A stretch of DNA of 22,134 bases from TMED14 sp965657195 (GCA_965657195.1 CBFHNK010000024.1:1-22134), one strand, 5' to 3'. Counted from the stretch's first letter, positions 1 to 8,249 are shown. Made by a program: numbers and translations. The notes: a model not told the origin generated them from the sequence alone.

Positions 1-372
<372 letters not shown>

Positions 373-431
373 TCGAACCAGGATATGTTTTATGTTGCTT
401 CCAATGTGTCAATGATAAAAACTTTGTAAAA

Positions 432-541
432 ACATGGTGGTTATTGCAACGGGGATCACCTCTTCCCATTCCGAACAGAGTCGTTAAGCCCGTTTGCGCC
501 GATGGTACTAGTACGCTGGGAGAGTAGGTCGCCGCCATACT
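432..541 (+). rRNA. rrf: 5S ribosomal RNA
   Basis: The gene is about 110 nt long. Helix I forms between 434-440 (ATGGTGG) and 532-538 (CCGCCAT). The conserved loop CCGAAC is at 471-476 and the GATGGTACTAGTACGCTGGGAGAGTAGGTC helix region lies between about 501 and 530. It follows the 23S gene after a spacer of about 60 nt that contains no tRNA, the usual end of a bacterial rRNA operon. The ends are uncertain by about 3 nt. Confidence 0.95.
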
Positions 542-548
542 TATACAG

Positions 549-580
549 AAACCCCCGCTAACGCGGGGGTTTTTTGTTTT
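549..580 (+). terminator. Intrinsic terminator of the rRNA operon
   Basis: A perfect stem, ACCCCCGC (551-558) with GCGGGGGT (563-570), has a 4-nt loop and is extended by AA/TT pairs on the outside. A T-rich tract, TTTTTTGTTTT, follows to 580. It lies 8 nt after the 5S gene and about 20 nt before the next start codon, so it closes the rRNA transcript. Confidence 0.92.
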
Positions 581-589
581 AATTCGCAT

Positions 590-597
590 CATATTTG
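590..597 (+). promoter_or_regulatory. Possible -7 box for the Trp-rich barrel gene
   Basis: CATATTTG differs at one position from the Bacteroidota -7 consensus TAnnTTTG and sits 5 nt before the ATG at 603. No well-spaced -33 TTG is seen. Because a terminator separates this gene from the rRNA operon, a promoter is needed in this short gap. Transcription from here would give almost no leader. Confidence 0.35.
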
Positions 598-602
598 TAC
601 TT

Positions 603-2411
603 ATGAATTGCACGTACCGCCTTCGCTCTCTTTGTGCATGGGCGGTTTTTTTATGCCCGGAGATTTCGGTGCTGGCTCAAGACGTGGCACAAGATTCCGC
701 GTCAGTGCGCGAGGTCCGAATGCAGGATACGCTTAGACCTGTTCCATGGAATATTTCGGTGTGGGACGGTGAGTCATTTCGGAATGAGTCCCCCGATGAT
801 CGCGTCCTTAGTGTTCCCATTGGTAGTGCACGTGTAGGCGTTAGTGCTTTAGGTAGTCCCGCGTGGGATTTTGGTCTAGGTCTTTTGGGTTCATCGATAC
901 CGGTGGGTGTTCCATATTGGATGAATGCAGTGCGGGAGGTTCCTCAAGATTGGAATGTTCGTAAAGGACCCTTGCCCGTGGTCGATTGGGTGGGTGAGTC
1001 AGCACACGGTCGTGGCCAAGAGTTCGGAGTAGTCGCGAGTACGTCACCAAAGTACTACCAGCATTTTTGGGTAGATTTTCGCCGCTTGCAAATGAGTGGT
1101 GGTTTGCTGACTGAGGACCACTTTCGGGATCGTTTGCGCACTTCATTTTGGGGTAGAGATTCCGCACGAAGATGGAATTACAGTGTTCAGGTTGGGGTAC
1201 AGCGCACTTTGGATGGCGAGGCCGGCGGAGTGGTGGATGTAGCGCAACTGACCGAGGCTGAGTTTTGGCAACCCAATCGGGATCTGGTGACGACGCGCTG
1301 GAGCCAAGCTGAGCGTGCGGGCCAGTCGGGTCAGGTACGTGCAGAATGGATTCATGCGCGAAGTCGGTTGGGAGTCGAGCTGAACTGGAGCCATAATCGA
1401 TCTGGATTCCAGGGATCAGGGTTGTCGGTCGATTCTATTCTGTACGAGGTATTTGACGTGCGTGTGGTACGCACCGAGGGTGCACGTTGGTCTGAGCCCG
1501 CACTGCGCGGGGTCAGTATGATTGCCGTGCTACCTAGGGTGCGGTCAAAGTGGTCAGCGGGAGTACGCCTTATCAATGCCCAGTATTGGGAAAGTGGGGT
1601 GTGGAAGACTCCGGGTCAAATTCCAAGGTGGTCGCCAGTGGGGTCGTGGGAGTTTCCTGGGCGTCGGAACAGGTTACGGGCAGATGTTGATGTCTTGGGC
1701 CAGGCGGTTGGGTTTCGCTACGGTCGGCAGCGGTGGTTGGATTTTGGTTCTAATCCGTGGTTGGAGTTGGAGTTGGCACAGCGGTGGACCATGCCATGGC
1801 AGGGAAGTGCGGTTTCGCACGTCAGAACTGGAGCGCTCAAGGTCAAGCCTTGGGATCAGCTGAATATTCGCGCCCAGGTTAGTAGCAGTGATCCGATGCT
1901 GTCGGTGGCAGATTGGTCGGATGCCAGTGCGACGTGGGTCGCCCGAGATTCTTGGGCAATGCTCGGAGTGGACTGGAAGGGTCGCGTACGTCTTTCACGG
2001 AATTGGTCGGTGCGCGCTTTGGCGCAGGGCCGCTGGGCTTCGTCGCCCGAATTGGGACTTGCTCCCGGTTATGGTGAGATTGGATTGGTTTACGCAGCAA
2101 AGATTCCGAATTTGTACCCCGGAATGCGTGTGCAGTTTGAGCTTCAGGGCCAGGGATGGACGGGAGGGTGGCAGCGCCCAGTGTGGGTGGCAGAAAAGGG
2201 GTTGTTTGGATATTCCCAGAGTGGCCAGCCGATGCCTGCGGGCGGATTAGTGCACGCTGCAGCTATGGTGTACCTCGGAGAGGCACAGCTTGGTGTGATT
2301 GCACAGAATGCCAACCAAGGATGGGTTCCGAACACGGTGTTTGTGGCCCAAAATTACCCGGTTCCGCCGGCCACACTTCGGTGGTTTCTGCGGTGGAGAA
2401 TGTTTGAGTAG
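603..2411 (+). CDS. Trp-rich outer-membrane beta-barrel protein, putative porin
   Basis: The 602-residue protein has a signal peptide (about 1-25, cleavage after VLA). The mature part alternates short aromatic and polar stretches, as expected of beta-strands, and has no helical membrane segment. The C-terminus, NYPVPPATLRWFLRWRMFE, resembles the last strand of the Bacteroidota 'putative porin' family (Porin_10), and the region around residues 130-170 is also compatible. This assignment is from pattern memory; a lipid-independent OM protein of another family is possible. I count 37 Trp in 602 residues and no Cys after the signal peptide. Its coding strand is G-rich, unlike neighbouring genes. 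The stop lies 4 bp from the convergent dnaB stop. The ATG at 603 gives a complete signal peptide. Confidence 0.6.
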   Translation: MNCTYRLRSLCAWAVFLCPEISVLAQDVAQDSASVREVRMQDTLRPVPWNISVWDGESFRNESPDDRVLSVPIGSARVGVSALGSPAWDFGLGLLGSSIPVGVPYWMNAVREVPQDWNVRKGPLPVVDWVGESAHGRGQEFGVVASTSPKYYQHFWVDFRRLQMSGGLLTEDHFRDRLRTSFWGRDSARRWNYSVQVGVQRTLDGEAGGVVDVAQLTEAEFWQPNRDLVTTRWSQAERAGQSGQVRAEWIHARSRLGVELNWSHNRSGFQGSGLSVDSILYEVFDVRVVRTEGARWSEPALRGVSMIAVLPRVRSKWSAGVRLINAQYWESGVWKTPGQIPRWSPVGSWEFPGRRNRLRADVDVLGQAVGFRYGRQRWLDFGSNPWLELELAQRWTMPWQGSAVSHVRTGALKVKPWDQLNIRAQVSSSDPMLSVADWSDASATWVARDSWAMLGVDWKGRVRLSRNWSVRALAQGRWASSPELGLAPGYGEIGLVYAAKIPNLYPGMRVQFELQGQGWTGGWQRPVWVAEKGLFGYSQSGQPMPAGGLVHAAAMVYLGEAQLGVIAQNANQGWVPNTVFVAQNYPVPPATLRWFLRWRMFE

Positions 2412-2415
2412 TCGC

Positions 2416-3939
2416 TTAAAATGGCGGGTATTCGTCGCCCTCGTTGGGTTCGACGTGGTTCATTTTTGATTCGAACAAGGCGTCGCTGCTGGATCCAGAT
2501 GCTACGGGACCGCGTGCACTGTAGCCAGAATCCAAGTCTGAGAATCGGGCCATGGCTCCTTCGAATTTGAGTCGAACGTTTTCGAGCGAGCCGTTTCGGT
2601 GCTTGGCAATGATGAGTTCGGCTTGGCCGTCGGCGGGGGCACCAGAATCGTCGTCCCATTCGTGGATTCCGTAGTATTCCGGTCGGTAGATGAATGACAC
2701 AATGTCAGCATCTTGTTCGATTGCACCTGATTCACGAAGGTCAGAGAGAAGCGGACGCTTGGAGCCGCCGCGGGTTTCGACCGCACGCGAGAGTTGTGAC
2801 AAGGCGATGACCGGAATATCGAGCTCTTTTGCAATGGATTTGAGGGCACGCGAAATGGACGAGATTTCTTGTTCGCGGTTTCCACCAGATTTGGAATTAC
2901 CTGCGGTCATCAGCTGCAGGTAGTCGATGATGATGATTCCGATTTGGTGCTGCGAAACGAGGCGGCGGCACTTGGCGCGGAGGTCAAAAATGCTCAAGCC
3001 GGGGGTGTCGTCGATGAAAATTGGAGCATCCTGAAGGGTCTTCACCTTTGAGGTGAGTTGGGCCCATTCGGTGGCGTCTAAGTTGCCTCGGCGAAGCTTT
3101 TCGGCTCCGATTCCCGTCTCTGAAGAGATCATACGGGTGATGAGCTGAACCGAGGACATTTCAAGACTGAATACGGCGACGGGGACTTTGTGGGCAATGG
3201 CGATGTTTCGAGCCATGCTCAAGACAAAGGCCGTCTTACCCATGCCTGGGCGGGCAGCTAAGATTACTAGGTCCGAATTTTGCCAACCAGAGGTTACGCG
3301 GTCGACGTCGCGGAATCCGCTTGGCACACCCGACAAGCCTTCGCGCTGCGAGATGGCAGAAATGCGATCAAGCGCTTGCTTGACGAGGTTGAGTGAGGAT
3401 TCGTAGTTTCGCTTGAGGTTGCCTTGGGAGACGCTGAACAAGGACTGTTCGGCGCTGTCCAATAGGTCAAGGACATCTGTGGACTCGTCGTAGGCTTTCT
3501 CGGTGAGCTCTGAGGCGATCCGAATGAGTTCGCGCTGGATGTGCTTTTGAACGACGATCCGTGCGTGGTATTCGATGTGGGCAGACGACGAAACGCGGGT
3601 GCTGAGGTTGATCAGTTTGGCTTCGCCTCCGATGCGCTCGAGCTGTCCCGCCTTGCGAAGTGCTTGTGCGACCGTCAGTATGTCGACGGGCTGCGATTCA
3701 GAAAATAGATCTTTAACAACTGAAAATACCGCTTGGTGCGCGTCAACGTAAAAGGTCTCTGGGGTCAAGATGTCTATGACCTTTGAAAGGGCATTTCGGT
3801 CGATCAGGAGCGAGCCCAGAACAGCTTCCTCGAGCTCAATCGCTTGGGGTGGGAGCTTACCGGCCGTAGATGGCAGGGCCACACTACCCGGGTTGGGGCG
3901 GCGTGCGGAAGTGCGCTGCATTGGCTGGTTGGCTTCCAT
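2416..3939 (-). CDS. dnaB: Replicative DNA helicase DnaB
   Basis: The 507-residue hexameric 5'-3' helicase unwinds DNA at the replication fork and is loaded at the origin. The N-terminal helical domain runs from about 31 to 135 (LPPQAIELEEAVLGSLLID), followed by a linker and a RecA-like domain from about 205. Walker A is ARPGMGKTAF (229-238), Walker B is IIIIDYLQLM (335-344), the SQLSR sensor is at 381-385, and the SDLRESGAIEQDAD segment (399-412) leads to the arginine-finger region. The length is normal and no intein is present. The C-terminal tail after about 470 is Ser/acid-rich and variable. It is the last gene of the tgt-lptG-eamA-accA-dnaB run, 9 bp after accA. Confidence 0.97.
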   Translation of the reverse strand: MEANQPMQRTSARRPNPGSVALPSTAGKLPPQAIELEEAVLGSLLIDRNALSKVIDILTPETFYVDAHQAVFSVVKDLFSESQPVDILTVAQALRKAGQLERIGGEAKLINLSTRVSSSAHIEYHARIVVQKHIQRELIRIASELTEKAYDESTDVLDLLDSAEQSLFSVSQGNLKRNYESSLNLVKQALDRISAISQREGLSGVPSGFRDVDRVTSGWQNSDLVILAARPGMGKTAFVLSMARNIAIAHKVPVAVFSLEMSSVQLITRMISSETGIGAEKLRRGNLDATEWAQLTSKVKTLQDAPIFIDDTPGLSIFDLRAKCRRLVSQHQIGIIIIDYLQLMTAGNSKSGGNREQEISSISRALKSIAKELDIPVIALSQLSRAVETRGGSKRPLLSDLRESGAIEQDADIVSFIYRPEYYGIHEWDDDSGAPADGQAELIIAKHRNGSLENVRLKFEGAMARFSDLDSGYSARGPVASGSSSDALFESKMNHVEPNEGDEYPPF

Positions 3940-3948
3940 GGTGGGTCG

Positions 3949-4905
3949 TTAGGCGGTTTCGTAAACTCCCATAGCACTGAACTTATCCATGCGCAGGGCG
4001 ATGCGTTCGTGCGGATCCAAGGCTTGGAGTGCACGGTAGTGCTTGAGGATCTCGTGCTTGAGCGTTTGGAACATGGCCTCTGGATCGCGGTGTGCTCCGC
4101 CGAGGGGCTCGGGGACGATACCGTCGATGAGTTTGTTCTCGAGCATGTCGGGTGCCGTGAGCTTGAGTGCCTCAGCGGCGGTGGTTTTGTAGTCCCAACT
4201 GCGCCACAAGATCGACGAGCAGGATTCGGGACTGATCACAGAGTACCACGTGTTCTCGAGCATGAGCACGCGATCGCCGACGCCGATTCCGAGGGCTCCG
4301 CCTGAAGCACCTTCGCCGATGATGATGCAGATGACCGGAACTTTGAGGCGGGTCATTTCCATGATGTTGCGGGCAATAGCTTCACCTTGGCCGCGCTCTT
4401 CAGCTTCAAGTCCCGGGAAGGCCCCTGGGGTGTCAATCAGCGTCACGATGGGACGTCCAAACTTCTCGGCTTGCTTGAACAGGCGAAGTGCTTTACGGTA
4501 GCCTTCGGGATTTGCCATTCCGAAGTTTCGAAGTTGGCGCATTTTAGTATTGACTCCTTTTTGCTGGCCTATGAACATGAAGGACTCGCCGTCGAGCCAA
4601 CCCCAGCCCCCTACCATTGCCTTGTCGTCTTTGACTTGGCGGTCGCCGTGAAGTTCGGTGAACTGACCGCCCGTCATTGACTCTATGTAGGCGAGTGTGT
4701 AGGGACGGTTTGGGTGCCGGCTCAGTTGAACGCGCTGCCACGGCGTCAAGCTTGAGGCAAGTTCGTGAAAGGTAGCGTCGCGCTTGCTGCGCAGTTCTTC
4801 AATGGACTGCGCCATCGATACTCCGGTCTCGAGCTCGAGGGCCTCGGCCTTGGCAATTTGCTCGTCGAGTTCGCGGATGGGCGCTTCAAAATCTAAGTAT
4901 TCCAT
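3949..4905 (-). CDS. accA: Acetyl-CoA carboxylase carboxyltransferase subunit alpha
   Basis: The 318-residue subunit pairs with AccD to transfer the carboxyl group from carboxybiotin to acetyl-CoA, giving malonyl-CoA for fatty-acid synthesis. The sequence shows the N-terminal coiled helices (MEYLDFEAPIRELDEQIAKA), HGDRQVKDDKAMVGG, TPGAFPGLEAEERGQGEAIA, GEGASGGALGIGVGDR and SVISPESCSSILW, all typical of AccA. A longer reading frame starts at 4995, but it would overlap the upstream transporter gene and adds no conserved sequence. The ATG at 4905 matches family length and leaves a 23-bp gap. accD is not in the window. Confidence 0.96.
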   Translation of the reverse strand: MEYLDFEAPIRELDEQIAKAEALELETGVSMAQSIEELRSKRDATFHELASSLTPWQRVQLSRHPNRPYTLAYIESMTGGQFTELHGDRQVKDDKAMVGGWGWLDGESFMFIGQQKGVNTKMRQLRNFGMANPEGYRKALRLFKQAEKFGRPIVTLIDTPGAFPGLEAEERGQGEAIARNIMEMTRLKVPVICIIIGEGASGGALGIGVGDRVLMLENTWYSVISPESCSSILWRSWDYKTTAAEALKLTAPDMLENKLIDGIVPEPLGGAHRDPEAMFQTLKHEILKHYRALQALDPHERIALRMDKFSAMGVYETA

Positions 4906-4928
4906 AGGATGTGCTGAAGGGGTCAAAC

Positions 4929-5873
4929 CTACGACTTTTTGCCGGCGGATGGGGTGGATGTGGATAACTTCAGGCGGTTCCGCCGCTGAATCCACGCATT
5001 TGCCAGGAGCATGCTAAGCACCACGGCGAAGCCTAGGTAGAACAAGGTTGGCATGGTTTCGTCCGCCCCAAAAATGAGGAGGGCGAGGATGATTCCGTAG
5101 ATGGGTTCCATTGAAATGGCGAGCACGACCGTGAAGGGGCTGAGGTAGCGCATAATCCGTACGGACTGCACAAAGGCAAAGGCGGTGCAGAAGCTCGCCA
5201 AAATCGCGAGGTAGAACCAGTCACTTGGACTCGGAGCGGCAAGGACGTGGGCGAGGTTCGTCGTTGCAGCAAGGACGACGCTTAGGCCCACAAAGCCCGC
5301 CAGGAGTTCCCAAAACGAGATCGAGGCGGGTTCCATTTGGCGCACGATGCGGCCGTTCAAGACTGAAAAAAGTGCAGAAAGTCCGGAGCTGGTGAGGCCC
5401 ACCGCGATCGCAAGGCCTTGACCTTCCACAGATCCGATGACAAGGAGAAGACCTACGACGACTCCGAAGCTTACGGCAACTTCGGCCCAAGAAATGCGGC
5501 GTTTAAAGATGAGCGGCTCAAGAAAGGCGGTAAACAAGGGGCCCGTGGACAAGCAGGCCAGGGTCAGCGAAATGTTGGAGAGTTTGATGGCGGCGTAAAA
5601 TGTGACCCAGTGGATCATGAGCACGATACCGTTCAGCGCAAGGGTCCAGCCGAGGCGAGAAGTGGGTATGCGCTGAATTCGCCCGCCGAGCAGTCGCTGG
5701 TAGCCCCATAAAAATCCGATTGCCAGCATGATGCGCAGCCACACGAGGTCCAGGGCGCCGATTGAGATGAGGCGTCCGAGGACCCCTGTGAATCCCCAGA
5801 TGAGGACGATAAAGTGCATCCACGCGTAGTGAATGCCGACGGGGTCGTGGTCGTTAGGGCGCAGAACCGACAT
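4929..5873 (-). CDS. EamA/DMT-family membrane transporter
   Basis: The 314-residue integral membrane protein has about ten hydrophobic segments in two five-helix halves, the drug/metabolite transporter (EamA) layout. The N-terminal helix YAWMHFIVLIWGFTGVLG and the segment ISLTLACLSTGPLFTAFLEPL are typical, as is SPFTVVLAISMEPIYGIILALL in the second half. The substrate cannot be read from sequence; relatives export metabolites or amino acids. It lies 13 bp after the lptG-type gene and 23 bp before accA, so it is probably co-transcribed. The C-terminal tail is short, Ser/Lys-rich and probably cytoplasmic. Confidence 0.88.
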   Translation of the reverse strand: MSVLRPNDHDPVGIHYAWMHFIVLIWGFTGVLGRLISIGALDLVWLRIMLAIGFLWGYQRLLGGRIQRIPTSRLGWTLALNGIVLMIHWVTFYAAIKLSNISLTLACLSTGPLFTAFLEPLIFKRRISWAEVAVSFGVVVGLLLVIGSVEGQGLAIAVGLTSSGLSALFSVLNGRIVRQMEPASISFWELLAGFVGLSVVLAATTNLAHVLAAPSPSDWFYLAILASFCTAFAFVQSVRIMRYLSPFTVVLAISMEPIYGIILALLIFGADETMPTLFYLGFAVVLSMLLANAWIQRRNRLKLSTSTPSAGKKS

Positions 5874-5886
5874 GGGGCAAAACTAC

Positions 5887-6978
5887 TTACTTCGGTGCCC
5901 TTTGGTAGAGGTAGACGGTCAGGGTTCCGAATACGAGGTTCGGAAGCCAAATGGCCAAGAGCGGCGGAGTGTTGAGGGCCATCATGCTCATGCTACCGAG
6001 CTGCATAAAGAAGATGTAGACCACGACAAACAGCAGTCCGAGGGCAATGGGCGTTCCCAAGCCGCCCCGGCGCTTTGCCGAAGAGAGGGAAAAGGCCATT
6101 ACAACTAAGATGAACATTGAGAAGGGGTAGGCGGTGCGTCGGTACCACTCGGCTTCATGCCAGACGACGGCCTCGGATCCGCTGAGTCGTTCTTGGGCGA
6201 GAAAGCGAAGCAGTTGCGGAGAAGTCATGGTCTCGGTGCGGCGCTGGTCGGGGTTGAGCAGCGTGGGCTTGAAGGCAAAGTTGGAGTCTAGGGTTCGCCC
6301 AAGCGTTACGTCGCTCATGCTTTGGTCGGCAAAGGTTCGGCGTTCCCAGTTGTCGAGTTTCCAGGTCTGCGCGATGGTGTCGTAGCGCAAGTAGTCCCCG
6401 CGGAGTTTGCTGACGAGCTTGCTGCCGTCAAAGACTTCGTAGCTGAAGTGGTATCCGGCTTTGCGCTCGGGACTCCAGGTTTCGAGGTAGATGTAGTGAC
6501 CGGGCAAAATTTGGCGGTGAATGTTGATCGGGCGCTTCGGGGCCACGTCTTGGACGTAGCGGTCTTCGAATGCGAGCCGCGCAATGTTGCTTTGCGGAAC
6601 CACAAAGTGGCTGAGGAGCATCATGAGGCTGAAGACGATTCCGGCTCCGAGGGCAAAGGGAAGAAGCAAGCGGCGAAAGGGCAAGCCGCCCGCCAGAATG
6701 GCCATGAGCTCAGAGCGGTTGGCGAGGCGAGCCGTGGCGTATACGGTGGACAGAAAGAGAATTAAGGCGCTGAAGGTGGATCCGTAGTACAGGACAAAGT
6801 GGCCGTAGTAGTGCTGTAGCGAAAAGCCCACGGTGATGCCCTGGTTCAGAAAGTTGTCGATTTTCTGGGAGATGTCAAAGACCACCGCGATCGCCATGAT
6901 CAGCACCATGAATAGGGCGTAGGTTCCGAGGAACTGCCCGAGGAGGTAGCGGTCAATGCGAAGCAGGGGGCGGTTCAT
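5887..6978 (-). CDS. LptF/LptG-family (YjgP/YjgQ) permease
   Basis: The 363-residue inner-membrane protein belongs to the family that, with LptB, moves lipopolysaccharide out of the inner membrane. The N-terminus MNRPLLRIDRYLLGQFLGTY leads into a first membrane helix (FMVLIMAIAVVFDISQKID). A second and third helix pair (YYGSTFSALILFLSTVYATARLANRSELMAIL and RLLLPFALGAGIVFSLMM) follow, then a periplasmic beta-jellyroll-type domain (about 110-270) and C-terminal helices. The NRSELMAILAGG stretch is a family hallmark. I chose the ATG at 6978; the frame is open to 7137 but that overlaps tgt and would translate a simple repeat. Whether it is LptG or LptF cannot be settled here. Confidence 0.9.
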   Translation of the reverse strand: MNRPLLRIDRYLLGQFLGTYALFMVLIMAIAVVFDISQKIDNFLNQGITVGFSLQHYYGHFVLYYGSTFSALILFLSTVYATARLANRSELMAILAGGLPFRRLLLPFALGAGIVFSLMMLLSHFVVPQSNIARLAFEDRYVQDVAPKRPINIHRQILPGHYIYLETWSPERKAGYHFSYEVFDGSKLVSKLRGDYLRYDTIAQTWKLDNWERRTFADQSMSDVTLGRTLDSNFAFKPTLLNPDQRRTETMTSPQLLRFLAQERLSGSEAVVWHEAEWYRRTAYPFSMFILVVMAFSLSSAKRRGGLGTPIALGLLFVVVYIFFMQLGSMSMMALNTPPLLAIWLPNLVFGTLTVYLYQRAPK

Positions 6979-6981
6979 GAA

Positions 6982-7044
6982 TGGCTCGGTGGCGAGGTTA
7001 GCGAGATTGGCAAGGTTGGCTCGGTGGCGAGGTTGGCTCGTTGG
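6982..7044. repeat. Degenerate 9-bp tandem repeat between tgt and the lptG-type gene
   Basis: Six imperfect units follow one another: GCGAGGTTA (6992), GCGAGATTG (7001), GCAAGGTTG (7010), GCTCGGTG (7019), GCGAGGTTG (7027), GCTCGTTGG (7036). An exact 18-bp copy, TGGCTCGGTGGCGAGGTT, occurs at 6982-6999 and 7017-7034. It fills most of the 94-bp gap between tgt and the permease gene. Confidence 0.8.
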
Positions 7045-7072
7045 TACAATTAGCTCGATGGTTGCGCTGCGG

Positions 7073-8203
7073 TTACAGGCGGCGGGTGAGTTGGGGTACC
7101 AGGGCATCCTTCCACGCGCGGAAGCTTCCGTCGGCAATGCGCTGGCGGGCTTCTTCGACTAACGCGAGGTAAAAGCGCAAATTGTGCTGTGAGGCAATTT
7201 GGCGGCCAAGGGCTTCATCAGCCTTGATAAGGTGGTAGACGTAAGCTTTGGTGTAGCGGCTGTCGACGGCGGAATCTCCGTCGGGGTCAAGCGGACTGAA
7301 GTCGCGGGCCCACTTCGCGTTGCGGAGGTTGACGGTTCCTTGGCGGGTAAATATTTGGCCGTTGCGGCCGTTGCGGGTGGGCATCACGCAGTCGAACATA
7401 TCGACGCCTAATGCGATGGACTCGAGAATGTTGGCGGGGGTTCCGACCCCCATGAGGTAGCGGGGGCGGTCGGCCGGCAGGATCGCGCAGACCTCGGCGG
7501 TCATCGCGTACATCTCCTCGTGGGGTTCGCCCACGCTAAGGCCGCCAATGGCATTGCCCCAGGCACCTTTTGAGGCTACGAACTCGGCGGATTCCTTGCG
7601 CAGGTCTGAAAAGGTCGAACCCTGAACGATCGGAAAAAGTGCTTGGTCGTAGCCGTACTTGGGCTCGGTTTCGTTCCAGCGAACGAAGCAGCGGTCGAGC
7701 CACCGGTGGGTGCGCTCCATTGCTTCACGTGCATAGGCTTTTTCGATGGGGTAGGCGGTGCATTCGTCAAAGGCCATGACGATGTCGGCTCCGATGGAGC
7801 GCTGCACGTCCATGACGGATTCGGGCGAAAACAAATGGGTGCTACCGTCGATGTGCGACTGGAATTTTACGCCCTCTTCGCGGATTTTGCGTCGGTCTTC
7901 GAGGCTGTATACTTGAAAACCGCCACTGTCGGTGAGCATGGGGCCGGTCCAGGTGCTGAATGCGTGCAGGCCCCCGGCTTGTTCGAGAACGTCGGTTCCG
8001 GGGCGCAGGTAGAGGTGGTAGGTGTTGCCCAAAACGATGTGCGCACGGGTGTCGGCTGCGAGCAGGTCGGGACCAACCCCTTTGACGGCACCTTGGGTTC
8101 CGACGGGCATGAATATGGGGGTCGGAACCGCCCCGTGGGCGGTGTGAAGCAGTCCACTCCGCGCGGCAGAATGGGGGTCTTTTGCTTGGATTTCAAATTG
8201 CAC
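7073..8203 (-). CDS. tgt: Queuine/preQ1 tRNA-ribosyltransferase
   Basis: The enzyme exchanges guanine 34 of GUN-anticodon tRNAs for preQ1 in queuosine synthesis. The GTG start at 8203 gives 376 residues, the normal family length; upstream frame to 8266 is rejected as it lacks conservation and contains the promoter box. Visible motifs are GNTYHLYLRPG (59-69), TDSGGFQVYS (91-100, with Asp92), DIQR-like DVQRSIGAD (132-140), FPIVQGS (190-196), GGLSVGE (220-226) and MFDCVMPTRNGRNG (269-282, nucleophile Asp271). The usual zinc ligands C-x-C-x-x-C are replaced by G309, S311 and D314. It is the first gene of the minus-strand run ending in dnaB. Confidence 0.95.
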   Translation of the reverse strand: MQFEIQAKDPHSAARSGLLHTAHGAVPTPIFMPVGTQGAVKGVGPDLLAADTRAHIVLGNTYHLYLRPGTDVLEQAGGLHAFSTWTGPMLTDSGGFQVYSLEDRRKIREEGVKFQSHIDGSTHLFSPESVMDVQRSIGADIVMAFDECTAYPIEKAYAREAMERTHRWLDRCFVRWNETEPKYGYDQALFPIVQGSTFSDLRKESAEFVASKGAWGNAIGGLSVGEPHEEMYAMTAEVCAILPADRPRYLMGVGTPANILESIALGVDMFDCVMPTRNGRNGQIFTRQGTVNLRNAKWARDFSPLDPDGDSAVDSRYTKAYVYHLIKADEALGRQIASQHNLRFYLALVEEARQRIADGSFRAWKDALVPQLTRRL

Positions 8204-8207
8204 GGAG

Positions 8208-8215
8208 CAAAGGTA
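8208..8215 (-). promoter_or_regulatory. -7 promoter box of tgt
   Basis: TACCTTTG on the minus strand is an exact match to TAnnTTTG. It ends 4 nt before the GTG at 8203, so the expected transcription start falls on or next to the start codon. No clear -33 element is visible. Confidence 0.55.
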
Positions 8216-8233
8216 CGGCGCCGGTTCTTGGAC

Positions 8234-8241
8234 TACTTTTG
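8234..8241 (+). promoter_or_regulatory. -7 promoter box of the glycosyltransferase-like gene
   Basis: TACTTTTG on the plus strand exactly matches TAnnTTTG and ends 8 nt before the ATG at 8250. It faces away from the tgt box, with 18 bp between the two. No clear -33 element is visible. Confidence 0.55.
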
Positions 8242-8249
8242 CCACCGTA

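Noticed and set aside
373..431. A tRNA in the 23S-5S spacer
   Set aside because: The spacer is about 60 nt, AT-rich, and shows no cloverleaf or TTCGAnnC arm; the TTCGAACC-like string at about 372-378 is not part of one.
4906..4995. N-terminal extension of accA
   Set aside because: It would overlap the transporter gene and lengthen the protein beyond the family size.
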